Assembly: GCA_964654015.1 (NCBI GenBank)
Contig: CAZZHQ010000147.1
Coordinates: 1-5,826, forward strand
Reading direction: 5' to 3'
DNA from: JAUUZT01 sp964654015
GTDB lineage: Bacteria; Chloroflexota; Dehalococcoidia; GIF9; AB-539-J10
DNA length: 5,826 bases
Every line of letters starts with the position of its first letter. The stretch's first letter is position 1. The notes under the pieces were generated by a model. It worked only from the letters and a program-made list of their open reading frames with translations. It was not told where the DNA came from and searched no databases. The position numbers were made by a program, and so were the translations under genes. Shown here piece after piece: positions 1 to 5,376 of this stretch.

Positions 1-750
1 CTCGAAGTCCAGCAGGGTCATAGCTACTTCCCAGCCGTGGTCCTTTTTCCCCAAGATGTTTTTCTGGGGGAGTCTCACCTCATCGAGGAAAACCTCACAT
101 AGATTGCAACCACCCCCCATATCGGTTATGGTACGAACCGTAATACCCGGTGTTGTCATATCTAGCAAGAGAAAGGTGATGCCCATATGCTTTTTAGGGG
201 GAGCCGGGTCTGTTCGCACTAAAAGGAAGCACCAGTCCGCCTTGTGGGCGCCACTTGTCCAGAGCTTCCGACCGTTAATAACAAGGCTATCGCCGTCCTC
301 CCGGGCTAAGGTTTGAATTGAAGCCAGATCAGAGCCTACCTCAGGCTCACTAAATCCCTCGCACCAGAATCTCTCCCCCCGGGCAATGGGCGGCAGATGC
401 TGCTTCTTTTGTTCCTCCGTTCCAAAGCGAATAATAGTGGGAGCCAGCATACCCACCGTGAACCCATCCCAGCCAGGTGCACCCCTGTAGTGAATTTCCT
501 CCTGCAGGATAGCACTTAGGAAGGGGCTGCCTTCCTTACCGCCGTATTCTTTAGGCCAGCCCAAGGTGAGCCACCCCTTCTCTCCAAATTTGCGCGCCAT
601 AACTTTCTGCAGCTCCCATACTCCATCACGATAACGGTCTTCCGCCGGATTTATGACCGCCAGGTCATACTCTGGAGACAGTTCTTTGTCCAAAAAACTG
701 TGGACTTCTTGGCGAAAAGATTCTTCCTCAGCAGTAAAGCCGAATTCCAT
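1..750 (-). CDS. Acyl-CoA dehydrogenase, FadE-like (partial, C-terminus beyond left edge)
   Basis: FAD-dependent acyl-CoA dehydrogenase expected to oxidise an acyl-CoA to its 2,3-enoyl-CoA and pass electrons to ETF in the cytoplasm. The frame is open for 250 codons from ATG at 750 to the window edge, starting MEFGFTAEEESFRQEV. Visible family marks: the N-terminal helical domain (about 1-125), the beta-domain signature FSEPEVGSDLAS at 133-144, the flavin-contacting KLWTSGA at 162-168, and EVFLDEVRLP at 219-228. The C-terminal helical domain, with the catalytic base, lies outside the window. An AAGGGAG ribosome site 6 nt upstream supports the start. It follows etfA by 54 bp and is last of the visible operon. 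It differs clearly from the other ACAD in the operon, so it is not a recent duplicate. The type resembles FadE proteins that often occur as paralogous pairs, some as heterotetramers. An oddity is a CxxC at 215-218. Family assignment is firm; substrate unknown. Confidence 0.93.
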   Translation of the reverse strand, partial: MEFGFTAEEESFRQEVHSFLDKELSPEYDLAVINPAEDRYRDGVWELQKVMARKFGEKGWLTLGWPKEYGGKEGSPFLSAILQEEIHYRGAPGWDGFTVGMLAPTIIRFGTEEQKKQHLPPIARGERFWCEGFSEPEVGSDLASIQTLAREDGDSLVINGRKLWTSGAHKADWCFLLVRTDPAPPKKHMGITFLLLDMTTPGITVRTITDMGGGCNLCEVFLDEVRLPQKNILGKKDHGWEVAMTLLDFE

Positions 751-756
751 GGCTAG

Positions 757-763
757 CTCCCTT
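757..763 (-). promoter_or_regulatory. Ribosome binding site of the downstream acyl-CoA dehydrogenase
   Basis: The minus strand reads AAGGGAG, 6 nt before the ATG at 750. It fixes the start of the partial acyl-CoA dehydrogenase, which has no stop codon inside the window. The 54-bp gap to etfA (751-804) otherwise holds only a weak TTGC/GCAA inverted repeat without a T-run, so I see no terminator there and expect co-transcription. Confidence 0.7.
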
Positions 764-804
764 GTATGCTTGCCTTATTAGCAAACTCTACCTGTTTATA
801 GGCC

Positions 805-1809
805 TTACTCAGGCTCTTTTATCGCCTGGACAAGTAATGGCAGTACCTGATGCAGGTCAGCTACTATGCCATAGTCTGCAATTTGAAATATCGGAGCATC
901 GGGGTCATTGTTGATAGCAACTATTGCCTCGGATTCCTTCATTCCAGCAAGGTGCTGGACAGCCCCGGATATGCCACAGGCAATATATAGTTTGGGTCTG
1001 ACAGTTTTTCCAGTTTGACCTACTTGATGGGTGCTCGATATCCATCCAGCGTCAACTATATCCCGCGAGGCACCAACCTCAGCGCCCAGACTCTCGGCCA
1101 GTTCCTTGATTACCCCAAGTTTCTCCGCTGCCCCCACCCCCCTACCGCAAGAAACAATAATATCAGCCTCCTCCAGGTTAACGCTCTGTTTGCCCTCTTT
1201 CACTATCTCCAGTATCTTAACTATCGTACTCTTCGGGTCAATGTAAAACGGTATCCTTACTACCTCACCCTTTGTCGTTGTATCCCTATCCATAGCTTTC
1301 ATGACCCTTGGTCTAACCGTTGCCATCTGAGGTCTATGGAGTGGCGTTACAATAGAGGCCATAATATTGCCGCCAAAGGCCGGCCTGGTTTGCACCAACA
1401 GGCGTGCCTCCTTATCAATGCTAAGCCCGGTACAATCGGCAGTTAGTCCTGTCCCCAACCTCCTGGCGACCCGGGGTGCTAGATCCCTGCCCAGGTAAGT
1501 TGCCCCTACAAGGAATATCTCCGGCTTAAATTTTAGTATCTGCTGGGTTATTAAGTCGGTGTAAATACTTGTCTGATAGTGCTCAAGCTTTGGGTCATCA
1601 ATCCAGATAACCTTATCGGCGCCGTATCTTATCAGTTCTTGGCATTGGTCTCCAACATCGTTTCCAAGTAAAACAGCTACCACCTGCGAATCTAAACAAT
1701 CAGCTAGTTCTCTTCCCTTTCCCAGCAATTCTAGTGTTACGCCTCGGACTGTGCCATCTCTCTGCTCAGCCAAGACCCATACATCCCGGTATTCGTCCAA
1801 ATCTGGCAT
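805..1809 (-). CDS. etfA: Electron transfer flavoprotein, alpha subunit
   Basis: Alpha subunit of the soluble FAD-containing ETF heterodimer, which takes electrons from acyl-CoA dehydrogenases (or, in bifurcating types, splits NADH electrons). It has 334 residues, the usual length, with no added N-terminal ferredoxin domain as in CarE. The N-terminal domain opens DVWVLAEQRDG and carries LELLGKGRELAD (27-38) and TADCTGL (123-129). QTRPAFGGNIMASI (140-153) and RPQMATVRP (159-167) follow. The C-terminal FAD-binding domain has the invariant SRD (248-250), QVGQTGKTVRPKLYIACGIS (262-281) with GAVQH after it, INNDPDAPIF (299-308) and ADYGIVADL (311-319). Start is ATG at 1809, two bases after the etfB stop, so translation is probably coupled; the local ribosome site (AGGG within the etfB end) is weak. 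Wording is closest to clostridial Bcd-linked EtfA. Assignment is firm; bifurcation is only inferred. Confidence 0.97.
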   Translation of the reverse strand: MPDLDEYRDVWVLAEQRDGTVRGVTLELLGKGRELADCLDSQVVAVLLGNDVGDQCQELIRYGADKVIWIDDPKLEHYQTSIYTDLITQQILKFKPEIFLVGATYLGRDLAPRVARRLGTGLTADCTGLSIDKEARLLVQTRPAFGGNIMASIVTPLHRPQMATVRPRVMKAMDRDTTTKGEVVRIPFYIDPKSTIVKILEIVKEGKQSVNLEEADIIVSCGRGVGAAEKLGVIKELAESLGAEVGASRDIVDAGWISSTHQVGQTGKTVRPKLYIACGISGAVQHLAGMKESEAIVAINNDPDAPIFQIADYGIVADLHQVLPLLVQAIKEPE

Positions 1810-1811
1810 AT

Positions 1812-2606
1812 CTACCCTAACATTAAATGTTTTTCCCTGAGTCTCGCCACTAATATCTGAACGGCCTTGTCTAAAGTACCGTCTAACATTTCAACCTGAC
1901 CTCTTTTTAACTCTGGCGGATAGGCTCTCCTTATCCTCGTGGGTGAACCTTTAAGACCTATCCTGTCTCTATCAACGGCTAAGTCAGCAGCCGTCCAGGT
2001 AATTATTTCCTTTTCCCGGTAGGCATCCATAACGGTGTCAATGGAAGGTATTCGCGGAACATTGATGTCCTTGGTGACTGTTAATAACGCCGGCAATCTG
2101 GTCTCCAGCACTTCATAGCCGTCTTCTAACGCCCTCCTGGCCTTCAGGGTATCACCGCTGATATCCACTGCCTGGACATATGTGATTTGGGTCAACCCCA
2201 GGAATTCAGCAATCTGAGGGCCTACTTGAGCAGTATTTCCATCCAGGGCTTGCCTGCCACATAGAATAAGGTCAAATTCTCCTATTTTCCTTATGGCACA
2301 GCCCAGTGTGTATGAGGTTGCTGAGGTGTCAGCTCCGGAAAAAGTCCTGTCAGTAAGCAGTATTGCCTCATCGGCACCCATAGCCAAGCATTCTCTCAGT
2401 GCCTCCTCAGCTTGCGGAGGCCCCATGGTTATTACTGTAACCTTTCCACCGTGCTTTTCTTTAATTACTACCGCCTCCTCCACCGCATGCTTATCATCCG
2501 GATTTATGATGCTCGGAACTCCCTCTCTTATCAGATTCCCGGTCTCAGGATCTATTCGCATCTCATTGGTATCAGGGACCTGTTTGATACAAACGATTAT
2601 ATTCAT
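1812..2606 (-). CDS. etfB: Electron transfer flavoprotein, beta subunit
   Basis: Beta subunit of the ETF heterodimer and partner of the adjacent EtfA. It has 264 residues, typical of the family. Landmarks: IVCIKQVPDT (4-13), PSIINPDDKHAVEEA (31-45), MGPPQAEEALRECLAMGADE (61-80), GADTSATSYT (91-100), LILCGRQALDGNTAQVGP (113-130), and the beta-subunit signature around ALEDGYEVLETRLPALLTV (159-177) followed by NVPRIPS (182-188). The NPDDKHA, GPPQAEEALRE and GADTxATS wording matches EtfB of anaerobes working with Bcd or CarC, where the nucleotide site holds a second FAD instead of AMP; that is established for those families and inferred here. The start ATG at 2606 is preceded by GAGGAAGAG (2613-2621). 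It lies 24 bp after the ACAD stop and 2 bp before etfA, giving the order ACAD-etfB-etfA. Confidence 0.97.
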   Translation of the reverse strand: MNIIVCIKQVPDTNEMRIDPETGNLIREGVPSIINPDDKHAVEEAVVIKEKHGGKVTVITMGPPQAEEALRECLAMGADEAILLTDRTFSGADTSATSYTLGCAIRKIGEFDLILCGRQALDGNTAQVGPQIAEFLGLTQITYVQAVDISGDTLKARRALEDGYEVLETRLPALLTVTKDINVPRIPSIDTVMDAYREKEIITWTAADLAVDRDRIGLKGSPTRIRRAYPPELKRGQVEMLDGTLDKAVQILVARLREKHLMLG

Positions 2607-2630
2607 CGGTAGCTCTTCCTCATTTATCTG

Positions 2631-3752
2631 TTACCTCAGCAAGCTGTATGCCACAATTACTCTTTGAAGCTCGTTTGAGCCCTCGACAATCTCTCCTAAA
2701 TTTATGTCTCTCAGCAATCTTTCTATCTTGAAATCCTTAACATAGCCATAGGCGCCGTGCACTTTAAAAGCCTTACGAACCGCCTCAACAGCCATCTCAG
2801 TAACAAAGATTTTGGTCAGCGCTGATTCCACTTTAATATTTTTCTTCTGGTCAACTAGTGAAGCTAATCTGTACACTAACCACCGGGCTGCCTCAAGCTG
2901 GACGGCAATATCGGCTATCAGACACTGAATGGCTTGAAATTCGGCTATGGGCTTTCCCTTGACCGTTCTTTCCTTGGCATACTTTATGGCTTCGTCTAAG
3001 GCTGCCTGGGCACAACCGAGGACAATGACAGAGGTATCAAGCTTGCCAATGGCAATAGTATCAAGCAGAATGTTATAACCATTGCCGGCGCCACCAAGTA
3101 AGTTGGCAGCTGGAACCCGGTAATTCTCCAGATATATATCGTTAAGAGCTACACCGTGCATACCCAGCTTTTCCCATGGTTTCGGGATTGAATATCCTGC
3201 CTTATTCTTCTCTCCAATGAAGGCGCTAACTCCTTCGCTATCACGGGCGAAGAAAATAGCGATACCATCCAGATTAGCCGCAGTGATGAAGCGCTTGGAA
3301 CCGTTCAGTACGTACTCCTCTCCATCAAGAGTAGCTCTGGTTGTTATCGCCTTGGGGTCTGAGCCGGTGGCAGCTTCAGTAAAGGCGAGGGAGCCTATGC
3401 CCTTCCCCTGGCAAAGTGGAGTAATGTATTTGACTTTCTGCTCTTCAGTACCGAATAGGTCAATGGGAATGCAGGCCAGATAACTGGCTCCGACAGTCAT
3501 AGCCACAGCCCCACTCGCCCTGGCTAACTCCTCCAGCACCAATGTAGCGGTAGAGTAACCTCCCCCGCTACCACCATATTTCTTCTCATAAGGTACACCA
3601 AATAGCCTGAGCTGAGCCAGTTTCTTTATGAGGTCATCGGGAATTTTGTCCTCTTGCTCTATCTTGTCCGCTATGGGCACTACTTCCTTCTCGCAGAATT
3701 CTCTGACAAACCTCTTTATCGTTTCTTGTTCTTTGGTTAGTTCAAAGTTCAC
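2631..3752 (-). CDS. Acyl-CoA dehydrogenase, short-chain/butyryl-type architecture
   Basis: Complete 373-residue flavoenzyme (clostridial Bcd is about 380) predicted to desaturate an acyl-CoA at C2-C3, with the adjacent EtfBA as electron partner. The N-terminal helical domain covers about 1-115. The beta-domain has AFTEAATGSDPKA (123-135) and NGSKRFITAA (150-159). The C-terminal helical domain includes VHGAYGYVKDFKIERLLRD (331-349). The catalytic base aligns with Glu357 in IVEGSNELQR, as in short/medium-chain enzymes, so it should be active. Departures from the common pattern: Lys330 and Ala334 where Q..GG is usual, and GMHGVALNDI (197-206) where RxSxTxEL-like residues usually sit near flavin and substrate. 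These suggest a non-standard acyl group (inference). The start is GTG, supported by AGAGGAG 5 nt upstream; no in-frame ATG lies near. The gene is 44 bp after the SDR and 24 bp before etfB. Substrate unknown. Confidence 0.95.
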   Translation of the reverse strand: MNFELTKEQETIKRFVREFCEKEVVPIADKIEQEDKIPDDLIKKLAQLRLFGVPYEKKYGGSGGGYSTATLVLEELARASGAVAMTVGASYLACIPIDLFGTEEQKVKYITPLCQGKGIGSLAFTEAATGSDPKAITTRATLDGEEYVLNGSKRFITAANLDGIAIFFARDSEGVSAFIGEKNKAGYSIPKPWEKLGMHGVALNDIYLENYRVPAANLLGGAGNGYNILLDTIAIGKLDTSVIVLGCAQAALDEAIKYAKERTVKGKPIAEFQAIQCLIADIAVQLEAARWLVYRLASLVDQKKNIKVESALTKIFVTEMAVEAVRKAFKVHGAYGYVKDFKIERLLRDINLGEIVEGSNELQRVIVAYSLLR

Positions 3753-3757
3753 GTTCT

Positions 3758-3764
3758 CTCCTCT
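3758..3764 (-). promoter_or_regulatory. Ribosome binding site selecting a GTG start
   Basis: The minus strand reads AGAGGAG, 5 nt before GTG at 3752. This strong site, with an N-terminus MNFELTKEQE that fits the acyl-CoA dehydrogenase family, supports GTG as the true start; the next in-frame Met is residue 85, inside the domain. Confidence 0.75.
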
Positions 3765-3796
3765 TATTGAATTGTCTAGGAACCTCTTTTTTTAGT

Positions 3797-4558
3797 TTAC
3801 AATCCGTGCCAAATACAAAGCTCTTCATCGGTGGCGATGGCACCGGTAACACCTTTAGCATCTTGTCCAGCCAAAAAAATAGCACACTTTACCATCTTCT
3901 CCGGTGACTCCCACTTTGATTTATCAGCACCCGGTTGCCATAATCTCATCCCTTCGGTGTTTACTACTCCTGCCGGTTTGAGGGCATTGACAGCGATATT
4001 ATACCGCCCTACCTCCTCAGCTAAGCCCCAGGTGAAACGGTCAAGCCCGGCTTTGGCAACAGCATAGGCGACACCAGTGGGAACGGTACCAAGAACCCGC
4101 TCATCAGCTGCTAATGAGGAGATATTAATGATACTGCCACTACCCTGCTCTATCATTTTGGGCAACACTGCCTTGGAACAAATAAAAGCACCGATTAAGT
4201 TGACCTTCAGCACCAGCTCCCACCGCTTCAGCGGTGTTTCCACTATCGGATAAGGAAAGGCAACCCCGGCATTATTGACCAGGATATCCACCTGGCCAAA
4301 TTCACTCAGTGCTTTCTGCACCACATCGTTTACATTCTGCTCATCAGTCACGTCACACTTTATAGGGAGTGCCGAGCCCCCCAAAACCTGGATTTCGTCG
4401 GCAGTTTTGTATATCGTCCCCGGTGACTTTTCACTATCTGTTTCCGTTCGAGCAGCAACAACGACCTTGGCACCTTCTTTGGCAAAACCTATGGCAATGG
4501 CTTTACCTATTCCCCGGCTACTGCCGGTAACAATAGCTACCTTACCGTTGAGCTTCAT
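3797..4558 (-). CDS. Short-chain dehydrogenase/reductase, HSDL2-like
   Basis: Cytoplasmic NAD(P)-dependent oxidoreductase of 253 residues with a Rossmann fold. The dinucleotide loop is TGSSRGIG (11-18), with NNAG at 95-98, catalytic Asn120 (KVN), Ser148 in INISS, and YAVAK (Tyr165, Lys169), so the full catalytic tetrad is present. Arg37 after the second strand favours NADP(H), a tentative call. An insert after strand two, with PGTIY at 46-50 followed by ADEIQVLGG, and the C-terminal phrases GLAEE, IAVNAL.P and TGA..TDE, recall the HSDL2 subgroup from memory; there is no SCP2-like C-terminal domain as in animal HSDL2. The Ser-Tyr spacing is about four residues longer than in FabG. It lies between the small cysteine protein (28 bp) and the ACAD (44 bp), so it probably handles a hydroxy/keto-acyl-CoA in the same pathway. 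Start ATG at 4558 has only a weak GAAAGAGA ribosome site. Family is sure; substrate unknown. Confidence 0.93.
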   Translation of the reverse strand: MKLNGKVAIVTGSSRGIGKAIAIGFAKEGAKVVVAARTETDSEKSPGTIYKTADEIQVLGGSALPIKCDVTDEQNVNDVVQKALSEFGQVDILVNNAGVAFPYPIVETPLKRWELVLKVNLIGAFICSKAVLPKMIEQGSGSIINISSLAADERVLGTVPTGVAYAVAKAGLDRFTWGLAEEVGRYNIAVNALKPAGVVNTEGMRLWQPGADKSKWESPEKMVKCAIFLAGQDAKGVTGAIATDEELCIWHGL

Positions 4559-4586
4559 TTAATGTCTCTTTCGTCGCTATCAATAG

Positions 4587-5075
4587 CTAGCGGCGCTGTT
4601 CCCTGGCAGCCCCGAGCCATACCTGCTGCTCTTTCGGCACTTCCTCGGCATAAATCTTCATTACGATTTCACCCCACCCTCCCCTCTTGCAACCAACATC
4701 AGGACAACGACTAATCTTATATAACGCGCGATTAGGGTCTAAATCTTCGTGAAACCGCTCCCACAAGCCATAAACGCGTGGCATGGCAGCGAATAGAGCG
4801 AAGGCACATACATATTTGGGCATTTCTTCAGTGATCAGGTGCCCATTGCCAGTCATGACCGCTATCCTGTCACCCGCCTCATGCCCGGCGATGCAGTTGT
4901 GAGACTCGATAACCTCAATGATTATTCGGTGCGTTAAAAACTTCGGGGCATATTCCATGATCTTCACATACTCCGGATTAGAACGAAAGATTTCCATCTC
5001 TTCATCCGTATACCCCTGTATTTCCTGGAGCTTCTTCCATCTTTTTTCCATTTTCTCTTGTTGCTCTTTGTCCAT
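4587..5075 (-). CDS. Small conserved protein with four cysteines, resembling TIGR04076 family
   Basis: A 162-residue soluble protein of unknown function, first gene of the leftward operon. The first 48 residues or so are charged and probably helical (KMEKRWKKLQEIQGYTDEE). The core from about 49 to 143 reads THRIIIEVIE, then NCIAGHEAGDRI (60-71), YVCAFALFAAMPRVYGLW (88-105) and RCPDVGCKRGG (123-133). This beta strand, C..GH..GD, C..A...L.P, Cys-Pro-Asp order resembles the TIGR04076 family as I remember it, whose function is not known to me. Cysteines are at 61, 90, 124 and 129; the last two sit in a CPDVGC arrangement that could bind metal, an inference. There is no signal peptide or membrane segment. 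Start ATG at 5075 is fixed by AAAGGAG 6 nt upstream. Operon position suggests a role linked to the acyl-CoA pathway, but no reaction can be assigned. Confidence 0.8.
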   Translation of the reverse strand: MDKEQQEKMEKRWKKLQEIQGYTDEEMEIFRSNPEYVKIMEYAPKFLTHRIIIEVIESHNCIAGHEAGDRIAVMTGNGHLITEEMPKYVCAFALFAAMPRVYGLWERFHEDLDPNRALYKISRCPDVGCKRGGWGEIVMKIYAEEVPKEQQVWLGAAREQRR

Positions 5076-5081
5076 CAGACT

Positions 5082-5088
5082 CTCCTTT
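5082..5088 (-). promoter_or_regulatory. Ribosome binding site of the first gene in the leftward operon
   Basis: The minus strand reads AAAGGAG, 6 nt before the ATG at 5075. It is a near-ideal Shine-Dalgarno site and favours this start over the internal Met at residue 9. Confidence 0.75.
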
Positions 5089-5137
5089 ACTTAGTCTCAA
5101 TAGTTTTCAGCAGTCATACGGAACCCACAACCTAAAA

Positions 5138-5167
5138 ATATTAACCTTTTGCCAACCTCTCTGTCAA
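5138..5167 (-). promoter_or_regulatory. Sigma70-like promoter for the leftward operon
   Basis: On the minus strand a perfect TTGACA (5162-5167) is followed by an 18-bp spacer and TAATAT (5138-5143), a 4/6 match to the -10 consensus. Transcription would begin near 5131, giving a leader of about 55 nt before the ATG at 5075. It is the only good candidate upstream of the six-gene set. Prediction from consensus only. Confidence 0.55.
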
Positions 5168-5262
5168 ATAGCGCCAGGCTCATTTTTGACTACAGCCAAA
5201 ATCCTTCCGTGTCCTGCATCGTCAGTAAATTCGCAGACCTGAAGGAAATGGGACTTAATGAG

Positions 5263-5272
5263 GAGCATGCTC
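5263..5272. promoter_or_regulatory. Perfect 10-bp palindrome, possible operator
   Basis: GAGCATGCTC is self-complementary over ten bases and lies 21 bp upstream of the rightward -35 box, in the space between the divergent promoters. The symmetry does not extend further on either side, and no second copy was noticed in the intergenic region. It could be a half-length operator or chance. Confidence 0.2.
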
Positions 5273-5293
5273 GGACTCTTTAAGATGGACGAT

Positions 5294-5323
5294 TTGACAA
5301 TCCATGAAAAGATAAAATATGAT
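5294..5323 (+). promoter_or_regulatory. Sigma70-like promoter for the HMGS-like gene
   Basis: A perfect TTGACA (5294-5299) is followed by an 18-bp spacer and TATGAT (5318-5323), one mismatch from the consensus -10. The expected start near 5330 leaves about 47 nt before the ATG at 5377. Architecture mirrors the opposing promoter. Prediction from consensus only. Confidence 0.6.
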
Positions 5324-5376
5324 GTGAGTGACTGTATTACAAAAACGTCCCGATTAATCTTAGAAGGGTATCAAAG

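Larger units (their letters stand above)
5076..5376. other. Divergent intergenic control region
   Basis: This 301-bp stretch separates the leftward operon from the rightward HMGS-like gene. It holds the two ribosome sites, two back-to-back promoter candidates (5138-5167 minus, 5294-5323 plus) and 126 bp between their -35 boxes. In that middle part I see a perfect 10-bp palindrome (5263-5272) and an imperfect inverted repeat ATTTT/AAAAT with outer ends at 5182 and 5202. No RNA gene, riboswitch or terminator is evident. A 54-codon open frame (5267-5431, plus) overlaps the HMGS-like start but has poor translation signals, so it is not called as a gene. Confidence 0.7.

Noticed and set aside
56..316. 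Plus-strand open frame opposite the left acyl-CoA dehydrogenase
   Set aside because: The minus-strand frame is open over all 250 codons with clear ACAD signatures, so this is a shadow.
1015..1446. Plus-strand open frames inside etfA
   Set aside because: They lie opposite a gene with unmistakable EtfA motifs, have low-complexity Ser/Pro/Arg-rich translations and no ribosome sites; they are antisense shadows.
2293..2667. Plus-strand open frames opposite etfB
   Set aside because: The translation is a Ser/Thr-rich mirror of the EtfB coding strand with no recognisable domain.
3783..3793. T-run CTCTTTTTTTT-like stretch between the SDR and ACAD genes, considered as a terminator
   Set aside because: On the transcribed (minus) strand it is an A-run, not a U-run, and no hairpin precedes it.
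3831..4562. Plus-strand open frames opposite the SDR gene
   Set aside because: Antisense to a complete SDR with an intact catalytic tetrad; no independent coding evidence.
4576..4587. Inverted repeat GCTAT-CA-ATAGC just after the small cysteine gene, considered as a terminator
   Set aside because: The stem is only 5 bp with a 2-nt loop and no T-run follows in the minus direction; the SDR start is just beyond, so read-through is expected.
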